This document shows positions 10,101 to 23,945 of a stretch of 64,000 nucleotides of DNA, piece after piece. How positions within the stretch are numbered: position 1 is the first letter of the stretch; each line of letters starts with the position of its first letter. The notes below the pieces were generated by a model. It made no database searches, was not told the DNA's origin, and worked only from the letters and a program-made list of their open reading frames with translations. This DNA is from Pipra filicauda (taxonomy: Eukaryota > Chordata > Aves > Passeriformes > Pipridae). Where the stretch lies: contig NW_024104302.1 of the NCBI RefSeq assembly GCF_003945595.2, positions 144,531-208,530 on the forward strand, given 5' to 3'. The position numbers and the translations under genes were made by a program.

Positions 10101-10900
10101 GCAAAATATCCCATCCCATTTAAAAGTCTGACAGCAGATACCTTCAGAGTCTCCAGTTTAGAAGAAAAAAAAAAAGGGGGGGAGAATAAAACCCATGGGA
10201 GCTAAAAAGCTGCAGTTACTGGTTTTGAGCAAAGCTTCCCTCCCCAGAGTCACCAGCCCAGACTGACAGAGGAGGATCCCGACGTTGACCTTCATAAGGC
10301 AGCAAACTCGTGATTTATGTCCTTGGAGATACAACCAGAACTTACAACAACAAGAAAGCTGCAAGAAGTCTGTCTGATCTTATAAACAAAGTCCTGGGCA
10401 AACTGGTAACTGAACTCAGTTTAGGTTATTAAGAACAAATTAACTTGCAACCCCTAAATTCCATTTGAAGGCTGACTAAGCCAAACTTACAGGCTTTTGC
10501 TTATTGACAAGTCTCATCTTTAAAGCTCCTTAACTAACAGCTCTCTGCCTTTGCCACAGCAAGTTGGAACACTAAGATAAAACACTGGTGGTGCAGGAGG
10601 TAGAAACAAGGCACCAAGCTACAAGAATTGAACCATGGTTAAGTACCTTGCATCCTGTTACCCACATAAAGTTACAACAAGCTTCAGAAGAGATGTTAAA
10701 CCTTGTGTTTCAAAATTTAGAACAACCTCTAACCAACACAAGTGAACCCTACCACAAAGAGCAGATCTTCCTACTTACTTTTTATGTTTTCTTTTAAAGC
10801 ACACAGAAGCTGTTGCAGGAACAGAGTTATGTGGTCCAGACCAAAATCTCTGTGCAATAAAATTACTGACACACAAAGAAAGGGCCAGACTGAGTTTGGG

Positions 10901-11129
10901 CAGGTTTAGACCAGATATTAAGAAGAAATTCTAGTTTCTTGTGAGGCTGGTGAGGCCCTGGCACAGGTTGCCCAGAGAAGTTGTGGCTGCCCCTGGAAGT
11001 GTCCAAGGCCAGGTTGGACGGGGCTTGGAGCACCCTGGGTTAGTGGGAGGTGTCCCTGCCTGAGGCAGAGGGTGGCACTAGATGGGCTTTAAAGTCCCTT
11101 CCAATCCAAACTATTCTGTGATTCCATGA
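10901..11129 (+). mobile_element. CR1 fragment, plus strand
   Basis: Shows the CR1 3' region in plus orientation, ending in the characteristic short 3' repeat attctgtgattccatga. It is truncated at its 5' side, as usual for CR1. Confidence 0.85.
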
Positions 11130-12650
11130 AATAAAGCAAGTGGTATTTTTGGTAACTCAGCTGTACCATGAGAAACTTGTCACACGCCTCAAGATGTCAC
11201 ATTCAAACCCTCAAAACACACTTGTTTTTACTTAGTGACCCAAACCTCACCTCCTGCTCGTCCTAAACCCCGCTTTAATAAAATTATATTGAGACTGTAT
11301 CAAAAAAAGAGACTTCAGCATTCCTCCTCCCAGCCAACAAACTTAACCAGATCTGTAACTACAAAGATGAGAGCAAGAACCTCTAAGTCAAACTGCTGGA
11401 TCTCAGTAAACACAGAGACTTCTTTTAGAAAAGCACGTTGTACCCCACGCACACAGTGTGTACACACACCCTCCAAAATGCTTCCAAAACTCACCATATA
11501 TTCACACAAGTCATTCACAATTCACTGGAGTTTAAAACACACAAACAGCTCAAAAAGGATTGCACATCACATGTGAAAGGGAAAACAAACCCGTTTTTAC
11601 TTCAGAGCAGTCAGATTATGCTGCTGTTTGGGAAATGCAGCAGCACTTGCATTTATTTCTGTGACTGGGGGTTCCTGCAGCCTGATCCTGATCCCAGTCC
11701 TGTCTGAGGTATCCTACAGCACATCCCAGCTTTTGGCTGGCCTGTTACACAGCTTTATGTGGCCACAGTCCTTCAACTCATAAGTGTCTGATGATTAACA
11801 CAATCCTGCAAAAGAGCAGAATGCTGCTGATCCTTTACAAAAGAGCTCCCCAGAATGCCGTATTCATTTAATCTCATTTGGATACAGAAAGATTCAGTAT
11901 TTCATTCTGCAAGGGAGAGATGCTTTCTACTATGTCGAGGCAGAGAGCAAGAAATCAAACTAATGAGTTCACAGCCCCATTGCTGGGTTCACACAGACTG
12001 AAATTCCCTAATATGAAAGAATAAACTGCCGTCTCGAGCAATTAAGCAGCATTTTCTATTCACAAAAGTACATCCTCCTTGGGTGTCACTAAACACTGCA
12101 CTAATTCCAAGCAACTCAGCTGCTCTTAATAACAAAAAAAAAAAAAAATTAAAAAATAAATCCTCTTTCTTGCTGGCAAGGTGAATTACTGGAAGGCTCT
12201 TTCCTTGTCAAGGACAATGCGGGTTTGTATCAAGCAGACGTGGCAGGTTTGCCACTGCTACACAGCTCCTCCCTGTTGTAAGTGCAAACAGGGGAGTTCC
12301 TGAACCACAACACTGGGAGAGAGGGGCTGGATGGGGAGAGGGAGCAACCACAAAGCTGGAAAAGTCGACTCCAACTCTGCACAGGCTGCAGAGAGGACAG
12401 AGAGCACCCAGGGAAATGTCCCCCTGTCACCAAGGTGTGTTTTTCAGCTCTTCTCCCTCCCTAAATAAACAGCCCTATGAGGTATCTCTGCAAACTAATA
12501 ACCCCAGAGGTTGTACAGCCTCAGGAACCCACAGCAGCAGCTCCACGAGGTTTGTGTCGCCAGCAGAGCTCTGGGACACTCAGTCCTTCAGGGGCAGGTG
12601 CCAGAACTGCCACAGGAACAACGATCCCAAACACCAGAGCCAGCAGATAT

Positions 12651-12902
12651 GGAATCCCAGAATGGTTGGGATGGGCAAGGACCTTAAAAATCATCTTGTT
12701 CCAATGCCCTGCCATGGGCAGGGACACCTTCCACCAGCCCAGGTTGCTCCAAGCCCCGTCCAACCTGGCCTTGGACACTTGCAGGAATCCAGGGATCCAC
12801 AGCTTCTCTGGGCAACCTGTGCCAGGGCCTCCCCACCCTCCCAGGGAGGAATTTCTTCCATATATCCAACCTCAATCTTTCCTCTTTTAGTTTAAAATAA
12901 TT
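12651..12902 (-). mobile_element. CR1 fragment, minus strand
   Basis: Starts with the reverse complement of the CR1 3' end (tcccagaatggttgggatgg) and contains the 3' UTR core. Downstream, from about 12903, older CR1-like and non-CR1 sequence follows that is shared with 23.8 kb. Confidence 0.85.
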
Positions 12903-13040
12903 CTGACCTGGCCTTGAACATTTCCAGGGATGGGGCACAGTTTCCTTCTGCCCCCCAAAAAAACCAACTGAGACTTCAGCCTAGCAAGAGAAATATGAAT
13001 CAGTGCATCAAACTCCCTCTTGGATGAAAGCCAACACTTA
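12903..13040. repeat. Segment homologous to 23815-23945
   Basis: It starts with CR1-like words (gacctggccttgaacatttcc), then continues with non-CR1 sequence. The matching words tcagccta, catcaaactc and ctcttggatgaaag occur in the same order at 23815-23945. The two loci therefore share a dispersed or duplicated segment of about 130 bp. Confidence 0.7.
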
Positions 13041-13330
13041 TCCAAGATATCCAGCTCTGCATCCACAAAGGAGGAAAGGGAGATGCTCTTCTGCAAGATC
13101 TACAGAAGATCAGAAAGTCCAGGGTAAAAGGTAGAAAGAAATGGCATGGGAACAAGAAGTGGTGAGAAAACATCAAGAACTGAATTATTTTAGGATAAAC
13201 AGAGATGGTTATATCTTAACTGTGTCAGTAAGAAAAAGGGTCATTATCCTCCCATTTCATCTGGATTTCCCAGAGCCAAATCAAAGCCCCCTGTTTGTAC
13301 CAATCCCATCCCTCCAAAAGTGGTTCATGT

Positions 13331-13345
13331 CACACACACACACAC
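13331..13345. repeat. Short (CA)n microsatellite
   Basis: Seven to eight CA dinucleotides. Confidence 0.9.
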
Positions 13346-15460
13346 TGTTGGCTGCTCCAGCAGAAATTTATTTTTCTTGGACAGATTTTCCCCAGCCCTT
13401 TCAACGAGGTTCAGCCAAGACACACTCTCTACTCCAGGACTTTTCACAAGGACTAGATAACGTTTGCTTCATGCCAAGACACCAGGCAGGAGACAAAATA
13501 AAAGTATCTGCAGAGAAAATCAGGCCAGTTTCCACCTTCTGAGTAAACTCCCCTGCAGCTCAAGCACCACATTTTGGAAGGATCTCATGCTCAGACTAAT
13601 TTTATTTTCATCCTGTGTGAACCTGCAACAAATATCCAGCCATCTAATACAGAGTTGGGAAGGGAGAAAACAGAGGAATATTGGCCTGCTTCTTTAATTT
13701 GGACCTTTTGCAATCAACAGTATGCTCTTTAATACTGGGCTTTGATTGACAAGAATGGTTTCTTCTAGAAGGTGGGATATTTTTAGAAGATGTTTTGATT
13801 GGCAGCATTGAGACATCTCATCCAAGAGGCAGAGCTTCCATCATTATCCCAACTCTCCTCAGTCTCTCAAAATATCATGGTATCAGCCTCACGAGGAATA
13901 TTTTTTAATCTCAGATGTGTTCAGGAGGGTTTTCCTGTTGTTTTAGAGGAGAGGGAGTGGGAGGGAAGGGAGCATTACTCACTCTGCAGTCACCACTTTC
14001 CAGGAGTTGGGCTTTTCTAGAGAAGCGAATACTAGACTGGTTTTTTTATATATATATAATTTAATTTTTTATTTACAAGCAGCAGCAAAGCACATTATAT
14101 TTGTGTGTCTAAAAGCCAGGACAAGAGCCAAAAAAACCTGAGCTGGGGTAACTTCCAGTCAAGCAATCCCTGAGCAAAGGCAGCAAATGGAAGCAGTTCG
14201 TAGTGTTGCGACATCTTCCAGACCTTAATGCTCAGTAAAATTTAAAGAGGTTCACACAAAAAAACAGAATAGAGATTCTCAATCTACTGAGAGTTCTAAA
14301 ATCTGCTGCAAACAGCGTTGTCAGGCTGACAGGACTCACCAACCCAAGGTATGAAGCACAGAAACAGCCCGGAGAGGATCGTTCCTCATCCCAGCGAGTT
14401 ACACTGGAGACTTTGCTGCTCTGGGACCTTTCCTGCCTCGTGCCAACTTTACTTGCACGGGACAGAAGGAAGAGCAGAACACATGGGACGCTTTCAAACA
14501 CATTCAAAAACTCGGGAGCCAAGAGTTTCACAACGAAAGCAAACACAAAAGTAGCTGCACCAGAAACAAAGAGCCGCGAGTCCATTCCCGCGCAGCCTCG
14601 GAGGGGCCGAGGGGCCAAGTGGGCTCAGCAGCCAAACTATGACACATTTGCACCTCCCCAGACCTCGAGGATTCCCAGCTTTGGAAGAGATATGACAAAT
14701 TTTTTTCATTAGAGGAGCTGGAACAAGCTGTGGTAAGAACTAGAATGATAATGCAGCCATTGTAGCTCAGCTGGAAGGGAGTTCACGAGTACTAGAGAGG
14801 GTGGGATGTTTTAATCTGAATAAAAAAAAAAAAGACCTTGGTACAAAGGGGAAACATCCCTCTGAAATTACTGTACAATCTCCTGCATTAGATGCCAGGA
14901 CTTTAAAAGTGACACTACACAGCTTTACCAGGTAACTAGTGCTTGAAAAAGGGAGATTTCTGCATGGATTTCTACATTCTCCAGGACATCCCTGTGAAGC
15001 AAGACAACACTTTTCCACTCAGCTCTCTGCCCTAAAAACTGCTCAGGGGTTCGATGGAGATGATTAATGCTGGGGGGAGCTGGGCAGCTGCTGCTCTCGT
15101 GGCAGGGAGGAGGAGGAGGGGAGGTACCTGTCTGCTCCAGGCACTCACACAACAGCATAAGCCAGGGCTAAGTAGATAATCACAGATTCTCAGAACCTCC
15201 TTTATCTCACCAAGCATCAGCTAAATAAATAAACCAAGATGCTTTTGGACAAGTTACTCTCAGAAATGAAGTGAAACCCAGGAGAGCTCCATTACTTCAA
15301 TTAATACTCCCATTTGTACCAGGTCAGCAGTTCCCAAGGGCAACGAGGACAGGAGCACACACATCCCACTATTCCTCATCTGAAAAAATCCCCAACTGCT
15401 GAGCCACGAGCATCCAACTCATTTTAAAACTCCCAGTTGACCTCTGTAGGACCAGAGAGT

Positions 15461-15525
15461 AAAAAAAAAAAACAAAACCAAAAAAAAACCCCACACCAAC
15501 ACAAACAACAAAAAAAAGGGGGGAA
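15461..15525. repeat. A-rich low-complexity tract
   Basis: Runs of A interrupted by single C or CC, ending in a short G run. No flanking retroposon body was recognised. Confidence 0.85.
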
Positions 15526-15604
15526 AATGGAGAAGAGGATTTTCTGGATATGTTTTCTTGAAAATTTTGGTTGCAGTCTCACAAACTGGAAGGAAAATTA
15601 CAGA

Positions 15605-15790
15605 GTTTTATAGAACTGCAGAAGGGACCTTGAAGATCATCAGCCTTGGGTTGGAAGGGACATAAAGATCTTTCAGTCCCACCCCCTGCCATGGGCAGGG
15701 ACACCTTCCACTAGTTCAGGTTGCTCCAAGCCCTGTCCAACCTGGCCTTGGACACTTGCAGGGATGAAGAGTCCACAGCCTCTCAGGGTA
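15605..15790 (-). mobile_element. CR1 fragment(s), minus strand
   Basis: Two CR1 3' ends appear in succession (one near 15605-15640, a second from about 15645), so a later copy seems to have landed next to or inside an earlier one. The second contains the standard 3' UTR core. Confidence 0.75.
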
Positions 15791-16671
15791 AGAAAAATTT
15801 ATTAGGCCTGTTAGGGAGAAAGCTAAGTAAAACTAAGTATTTTTATTTTCCAGGAAGGCAACTACAGCAAGCCCAGAACAGGAAGCTCACTCTGTGTACT
15901 AGTTTGACTGGCTGAAAAATTCAAACACCTACATTAGAGAGGGAAAAAAAAATCCTACTAGAAAGCTCCAAAAAGAGGAGGGGAAAAAGTTTCAATTATA
16001 TAAGGCAAAGACTGAAAGTAGCCAAGTGCTCTGCATGCAGATGGTTGTTAACAAGCAGACAAGAAGTAGATGAAAGGGGTTTTGAGGAATGCTGCAACAT
16101 CAGAGGGAAACAATAAAGGGAGGATTCCTCCAGCAGATTCACCAGTAACACTCAGCTCCAGCCCCAGCCCCTCATTAGCAGGGATCACCTCATTAGGGCT
16201 GCAGAGGTTCCCTCCCCTCTGGAGTCCTGCACTCACCCCTTGCTCCAAGTGTCCCAGCTAAAAGCTGCTGGGAATTTATGACCAGAGCCTTCCCAGACGT
16301 GACAACCACGAAGGGAACACCCATAAAATTCTGAGAATCGACTCATCTTCCCCTCTCCAGGAGCCGCATCGCTGGGCACCACCAAGTTTTCGGATCGCAG
16401 CCTCTGAAGTTGTGGGAAGGATGGAAAAAGGAAGGAAGGAAGGGAAGTGGGGGCAGGACAACTAGAGCTGCTGTGCCCCCCAGCCATCAACACGAGCAGA
16501 GGGCAAAGCTTGGTCCAGAAGCAGCCCTGCTGCAGGAATTCCCACGGGACATGGAGCAGAGGAGAAGGCAAACACACAACTACTGCCCCTGGGGGAGAGG
16601 GAGGGAGCAAAGGGGAAAGAAACTCTGGATATAAGCAGGAGAAAATTCATATGCACGTTCAAAATTCCAGT

Positions 16672-17018
16672 TGAGAGAAGACTGGGGGGAGACCTCATTG
16701 GGGTGTGCAGCTTCCTCCTCAGGGCAGTGGAGGGGCAAGCACTGATCTCTGCTCTCTGGTGCCCAGGGATACAAATGGCTGGAGCTGTGCCAGGGCAGGG
16801 TTAGGCTGGATTTTGGGAAAGGTTCTTCCCCCAGAGGGTGGTTGGCACTGCCCAGGCTCCCCAGGGCAGTGGGCACGGCCCCAAGGCTGCCAGAGCTCCA
16901 GGAGGGTTTGGACAACGCTCTGAGGGACAGGGTGGGATTGTTGGGGTGTCCTGGGTAAGGCCAGGGGTTGGGACTCGATGATCCTTGTGGGTTCCTTCCA
17001 ACTCAGGAGATTCTATGG
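16672..17018 (+). mobile_element. CR1 fragment of a second subfamily, plus strand
   Basis: Contains the gggagacctcattgggg block and ends with a ttccttccaactcaggagattctatgg 3' end. Its 3' region differs from the majority type here and resembles the copy at 30637, so a separate CR1 subfamily is likely. Confidence 0.8.
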
Positions 17019-19262
17019 CAGTTTTCACTTGTTCCTCACAAAGCCCCTGAAAGGCTGAATCAAGTAATTTTCCCTTTAATTCATCAGAGAGGAGCACCTT
17101 GTCCTGGTACATAAATTCACTTGCTCAAGCACATGAAAACATCTGTGCAATAATCAACTCAATTTGCAGAGCAGTTAATCTGATCAGGGCTTACCTGTAC
17201 CCAGCCTGGAAGGCGTTTGGTTTCAGGAGTTTAACATAACCAAAGCACGGCTGGTTCTGAGGGCAAAAGAGGGGGGAAAAAAAGGCAGAGCTGTGCCATG
17301 ACAACTGGGATGGGTTATGAAAGCTCTCTATCCTCAGAGGATACTGTTTTGAAAATAAATACTACCTCAACAGTGAGCACACAGGAGAATTGGCTGCAAA
17401 AGGAACTAGAACTCTTTCTATTAAAAAGCCTGGCCATGAATACACAGGAGAGGTGATGCAGAGGGAGAGGAGGGGCACCAGGGCACGTCTGAGGAGTCAG
17501 AGATTCACACAAAAGAGTGAAGGAGCACAGAACTGCTGTAACTGGAGACAGATGTAATTTCACCCCGTTAGTAAGAATTCAAAGAACAGCTCATGTTCAG
17601 AAAAAAGCAGATAAAAAAAGAAAAACCAGCAGTTACACACTTCATAAACCGAGTTAAGATCTAATACACAACACCATGTCAATTAAAGGCTTCAGGTAAG
17701 ACTTTTCTACAGGTATCACTTATTAAAAATAGGTTTAAATAACTAAGAGTTAAGCTGGTTTTGGGCTTCCTGCCCATTTCCAGAGGCAGGGAGAGGGGGA
17801 TGGTAGGGGGGGAGTGAGCAAGGGCTGAATATGGAAAGCTGTCTTTAGGCACAATATGAATCATCACACTGAGGAATTTTCTTTAAGTGGCTGGCTACTA
17901 CTCAAACAGATTTATTTGATTTAAAATGGGAAGGTTTTGACCAATATATGCACAACAAACCTTGAAGAAGTCATTAGATGACACTCAGCTGTGTCTATTA
18001 CAATGAAAAATGCTTGAAAATTAATCTGTATCAATTTAATCCGCCCTGACACAGGAGAAGTGGTTAATGCCTTCAGAGATTTTCTAATGTGGTTGGTTTC
18101 TTCACATTTTCTGCTGTCTCAGTATAAACAGCACCTTGCCTTTGACTTTGAGAAATCTCTGCTAATGGCAGGAGAGGTCCCTACAACATGGAAGGAGCAG
18201 AGAGAGAATCATTTTCTTGTTTTAGTCTGAGGCAGTAAAAAGCCACCACCACAAAATGTTGCATACATGGAGCAAGAGCCCTGCAAGTGTTCTGCATTCA
18301 AAATGCAGACCCACAGAAGGCTGATTGTCTCATTTTTTTGAAATAGCCAGCACTGGAATAGCAGAAGTCACATGGAGAAGGGCTCCAATTCACACAAAAA
18401 TGGGCAGATTTAGCTGCTGCAATTCTTATTCCTGCGACTGTCCCAGCCCAGGAATAGCAACGGCTGCTGAACAGAAATAATCTCCCCCTGGCCACTGGGA
18501 TGTGGGATTCCAGCACAGAAAAAAAGCCACCAGGAACACGGAGAGCCATCACCTCTCCACATCAAACCACACGGATCACGAGCTGGGACCACAGGAAATA
18601 ATTCTGTCGGAGCAGAGCCAAGATCCTGGAGCACCAAAGCACCCTCAGAGCCACCTGTGCCCTGCTCAGCTCTCCCCTCTGCATCAGACACACTCCTGCC
18701 CTGCTCCCTGTGCGGACACAGAGGGATGTGCCCTGTTTTCCAGCTTCTTACCAGGGTTCAGGGAAGTCCCCAAGGCACACAGGGGCCACCTCTGAGCACA
18801 GGAACCTCCTGCTCAGGCACTGTGGGGACAGCAGCACACTGGGCTTTGGTCGCCTGGAATGCAGAATCCCAAAAAAATCCAGGGTGCAAAGCACTGAGTT
18901 TATGATTTGATAACTCCTCCTGCAACCCAGTGAGAACCAACTTCCTGAGGCACACACATCCCTGGAAGTGGAGCTTGCTCATCACTCAGTGCCAGCACAG
19001 AGAGGGAGGAGCAGGAAAACAACATCTCTGGGCCCAGGAATGAGCCAGGACTGGGAGCCACTGCTGCAGGAAAAAAAAAGGGGTCCTCTCCAAAGTGAAA
19101 TGGGCACAAGAAATGTGTTAACTACTAGTCAGGGTCTGAAGCAGCCAGAGGACAAGGGCAGGGCAGAATGGGCTGTCACTGCTCCCAAGCTTGGGAATTA
19201 TGGCAGGGAAAAATCAGAGCACAGCTGTGTAGAGCCAGCACCCAACTGCTCACACCCTCCAG

Positions 19263-19545
19263 CCATCCATGGGCTCCATCCAGAGGGCACAGGACCCTCC
19301 ACACCCTCTGGCCATCCATGGGCTCCATCCAGAGGGCACAGGACCCTCCACACCCTCTGGCCATCCATGGGTTCACCCCAGAGGACACAAGACCCTATGG
19401 ACCTCCAGCCATCCCTGGGCTCCATCCAGAGGGCACAGGACCCTCTGGACATTCCAGCCATCCATGGGCTCCATCCAGAGGGCACAGGACCCTCTGGACC
19501 TCCAGCCATCCCTGGGCTCCATCCAGAGGACACTGTCCATGGCAG
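19263..19545. repeat. 48-49-bp minisatellite, about six units
   Basis: Tandem units starting ccatccatgggctccatcca, 48 or 49 bp long, at roughly 19263, 19312, 19361, 19409, 19458 and 19506. The first two are nearly identical, the third is the most diverged, and the last is partial. Repetitive open frames cross it in all plus-strand phases and are by-products. Confidence 0.9.
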
Positions 19546-20942
19546 GGACTGGCCCATGGCAGCTTCCTGGTCACGAGCTGCCACAAGCTCAGAAGACTTA
19601 ACTCCTAACTTAACAATAAAAAGATTAAGTATCTATCTCAATAACCAAAAACCACAGATAAGATATATGGAAGTAAGAGTCGTGCCAGTCTGGAAAGTGG
19701 GAATTTCTTGCTGGGTTTCTACAGGTGATTTAATTGCCAAGTCATCTAAATCACAGTGCTTTTCACTGCCCTCCAGGGCCTCCAGTCACAGGGTGGGAAT
19801 ACAGGGCTGGGAGCACGGCTGCTGACCCACAACTCATATTTAATATATACCCACATATTTATTATGTGCACACAAACATCCCTCTCTAAACCCTTTTTCT
19901 CCAAAAAACCTCTCTTTTTTTTTCTTTTTTTTTTGTGATTTAGGTCTACTGCTTCTACATAAACCCCCTTTGGTTCTCTCTCAAGAGCAGATTGAATTTG
20001 CTAATGCAATGCAACATCATCAGCCCGAGCTCAACACCGGGCATTAAGTGGGAACCACCAGGGAATTCAGGAATTGCAGATTGCCTGTAGAGCCTGTGAG
20101 CTGCCTCAAAGGCTTCTAAATGAAGACATCCAATTTTATCTCAACTAAGCTCAGAACGTCATGAACGTCAACAGGGCAACAACTCCAAATCATTTTGGAT
20201 TTTATCAGAGATAAAATATTTTTTTACCTGGACCCGAAGAACAAACAACAGCAGAATATTCCCAAAGCTTCACCTGTAGCAGCAGAGAGGAAATATTGTG
20301 GCAAATATTCCCGAGATGACCAGAGCTCTCTTTTTTTCCCCTGTTTGCTGGCCAAGACCAATTCAATCCACGGACGGCTGCTCGCTCTGGGCACTCCATC
20401 AAATCCCCTCCCTCTGCCTCACATCAGGCTCACTTCCCCCCGATTCACACTGCCTGCCATTAATATTTTAAAGTCCTCCCTTAGACAAATAAAATTCCTG
20501 CAACATTTCTTACAACATCGTTATGTGTTACCATGGAAACTGCTAAAATGTCACAAAAGCCTAAAGCTCTGCTGCACAAGGAGAACCCTGATCCTCCTTA
20601 GTTCTCTATTTGGGTAATTTGATGATCAAATGTTTTGAGCCCAATATAAATAAAAGGTCACTATTATAGTGGGAGGTGTATTTTAGCTTTTGCACTGTTT
20701 TAAAGTACTGAATGTTTCATTAAGCCAGCAGCCAAATGAAGTCGTTTTTCACAAACCCACCCAGCCAGGAGGCACTTTTTAAGCAGTGAAATGACATTCA
20801 AAACTCGCTGAAACTCGGTGCTGACTGAGCAGACACCTGAAACTGCAGCCAATCTGTGTCAAAACTACCCCTTTGCTCTCCCTCCTCTGACTGTTCCACT
20901 GCAAAAGTGGGAGAGAACTCAAAAGCAGCACAGGCAGCAGGG

Positions 20943-21520
20943 GAGGGGGGATTCTGCCCCTCTGCCCTGCTCAGGTGAGACCCCCCTGCAGAGCTGCTCC
21001 AGCTCTGGGTCCCCAGCACAGGGGACAGCACATGGAGCCCAGCACATGGAGCTGTTGGAGCAAGTCCAGAGGAGGCACCAAGATGGTCAGAGGGCTGGAG
21101 CAGCTCTGCTGGGGGGAAAGGCTGGGACAGTTGGGATTGTTCAGCCTGGAGAAGAGAAGGTTCAGGGTGACCTGACTGTGGCCTTCCAGGACCTGAAGGA
21201 GCCTACAAGAAAGATGGAGAGAGACTGTTTCCAAGGGCCTGGAGTGATGGGACAAGGGGAAATGGCTTCACACTGACAGAAAGTAGGTTTAGATTAGAGA
21301 TTAGGAAAAAATTCTTCCCTGTGAGGGTGGGGAGGCCCTGGCACAGGTTGCCCAGAGAAGCTGTGGCTGCCCCTGGATCCCTGCAAGTGTCCAAGGCCAG
21401 GTTGGACGGGGCTTGGAGCAACCTGGGCTAGTGGAAGGTGTCCCTGTCCATGGCAGGGGGTGGAATTGGATGAGCTTTAAGGTCCCTTCCCACCCAAACC
21501 ATTCTATGGCTCTGTGAATG
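20943..21520 (+). mobile_element. Longest plus-strand CR1 fragment
   Basis: About 580 bp. It begins with the gtgagacccccctgcagagc block near the end of the CR1 reverse-transcriptase ORF, runs through the full 3' UTR core and ends with attctatggctctgtgaatg, the characteristic CR1 3' repeat. Confidence 0.9.
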
Positions 21521-23704
21521 TATTTTACAGTCAGGACGCACAGATTTAAGAGATAAGGGAGCTCTGACTCTTTAAAATGGGCTGGGCCTCCTGGAGAATC
21601 ACACACTTGTGGAGGGAGCACCCTGTGCTCATTCATAAGGCAGCACAAATTAATGTGCCTCCGAAGCGGGAGCGTCACGGGATGTGCCAGCCCAGCTCTG
21701 CCACCGCTATCACGGGGAACATCTCGTTTTGCAGCTGAGACATCCTGGTTGCAACAGGAGCATCAGGGAGCAAACAGCCATCTGCCAAGGGGTTCACCTT
21801 CACTAACCTGGCGGCTCACAACCAACACAGGAGCTTGAAACACATCACGGGGTGACCTCCCCGCCACGGCCAGCGGCTGGGACGGGCAGGTCTGGGCACA
21901 AAGCTGCAGGCTGGCTTTGGGGAGGGGCAGCAATCAGGGAAACCACCCTCGACACGACCAATTTGCAGCGAAATTTTTGAGACACCCCGTCATCATCACG
22001 TGGATGTGAAAGCGGCAGAGTGAAGGTGTCGAGAGCACAAGACTCTGACTGTCTGTGCCCTTTTAAATATTCTCTCTCACCAGAGCATCATCCCCCTGCC
22101 TGCTGATGCAACGCAAGGAAATCACAGGTTTACAGGAAAGTCCCAGGCACCAGGAGCAAATCCTTAACTCGGAGTGCCTGTGCCAGGTACCCTGCCCATA
22201 AATAGCTCGCTCAGTGCCGAGGTCAAAGCTGGAGCAGGCATTCCAGAAAGTAACCCTATCACAGGGAAGGTCAGAGGGGGGTGAGAAGAAATAGGGGGAA
22301 AACAAATTTAAAAGGAAGAAAGAAGAGCTGGATGTTACTTAAGCAAACCATTTCAGTACTTCAAGTGAAAGCAAGTCTTTCAAATGCAGAGCCACAACCA
22401 GAGACAGCTCAGAGTGAGGGGGGGAGCTGAACCATCCCCACTTGGCTCCAGAGATGTGAAGGGCAACTGCAGCAAACCCGACAGCAATTCATGTTCCTCT
22501 TTCCATCTCCCAGCTGAATTCCCAGTCAATACACAGGCCCTCACCTATTTACATTTTCAAGTCCCTTCTTTCATTCTGAAATCCAGCAAGCAAAACTAAG
22601 TCAATTTTCCAAGTTCTCTCCTACCTAAAGCGTTTTATCTGAGGACGGCCCAGCAAAGCCACCCAAGCTCTCCAAGCCTTTGAAACAAGACACTTGCAGA
22701 ACGCCCCACACATCCAGGGTGTGCCCAAAACACGCTCCGTGGAAAAAGCTCTTGGGGTAGTGCCAGTTTAGCAAGGAAAACATTTTCCCCCAGCTGGAAG
22801 CCTGGTGCTGCCGAGCCAGTGCAACCAGAACGGATCTGCTGGAGGAGAGAACAAAGGAGGGGGGGGAAAGCCCATCTCACTGCAGAATGGAACCCCAAAT
22901 CTTTCAGGAAGACATCTGGGAGTACCCTTACAAGCTCTTCTTTAAGGAATCCCACGTTTGCCATTGCTTGAGTTTTAATCTCAGCCACGCAGAAATTCTA
23001 ATCTCAGCCATGCAGTAATTTTTGGTCTTGTGGTAGTATTAGCACGAATAAAAACGCAGCTCTGAGCTGTGGCTGCTCCCAGACCTGGTGTAACACAATG
23101 TAAGTCTCTCCCCATCCCCCACAGTGGTATATTAGCCTTCAACACTGGAGATCAGCTCTAAACGGGGCCCCTTTCCCTCGCTCAAACACCAACTCCAATT
23201 CCACAGGAGACACACAAGCACCACATCGGGTTTTTAATGTCAGTTCACATTCACAAACTTCACAGAAAAATTTGTTTCTGCTGCTTCAGATGCTCTGACA
23301 GGCTTTTTCCAATGAAAAGTAAAGTAAATATTTATACAACCCTATCCAAAGTGTCACCCACAAGTCCTAAAAACATCTGAACTACAGCCTGTTCTTACTT
23401 GCTGCCCCACTGGGTGAGGGCTACAGAGACAAAGAGCAGTTTATTGGCAGCGCCAGACACCAAATCATTCCCAGTCCTCCACATTATCTTCCATACACCA
23501 GCTCAGCACAGCCCAAGAAACAGGGAAAGAAGACCTGACTGCAAACAGAACGACCCAAAACCCTGCCAGAGCACGAGGGGCATCTGCCAGAGAGATGCTC
23601 TGTCTGCATCAACACCCCCCACACCAAATTCCAGTGTGTTCTTGAACCACAGCACCCAAAGCCAACGTTACTCCTTGCACGTGTGACCCAACATGGAGTG
23701 ATGG

Positions 23705-23850
23705 ATCACGGAATCACAGACTGGTTTGGGTGGGAAGGGACTTTAAAGACCACCCAGTTCCACCCCTGCCATGGGCAGGGACACCTTTCACTAGCCCAGG
23801 TTGCTCCAAGCCCCGTCTGACCTGGTCTGGAACACTTCCAGGGCTGGGAC
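23705..23850 (-). mobile_element. CR1 fragment, minus strand
   Basis: Starts with the reverse complement of the 3' end (acggaatcacagactggttt) and includes the 3' UTR core. It passes into sequence shared with 12903-13040. Confidence 0.85.
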
Positions 23851-23945
23851 ATGGTTCCCTTCTCCCACAAACAAATATGATTTCAGCCTAAAAAGATAAA
23901 TTTAAACCAAACCATCAAACTCTCTCTTGGATGAAAGACAACAAC
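23815..23945. repeat. Segment homologous to 12903-13040
   Basis: Partner of the 12.9 kb segment. The shared order is a CR1-like start, then tcagccta, catcaaactc and ctcttggatgaaag. At this locus the CR1 3' end is continuous with the shared segment, while at 12.9 kb another CR1 copy lies between. Confidence 0.7.

Noticed and set aside
18968..19825. 285-codon plus-strand frame
   Set aside because: It spans the 48-49-bp minisatellite and unique intron sequence, with no domain or splice support.
20818..21276. 152-codon frame that looks repetitive across the window
   Set aside because: Translated CR1 sequence; the same peptide pieces recur at every CR1 copy and do not form an intact ORF2.
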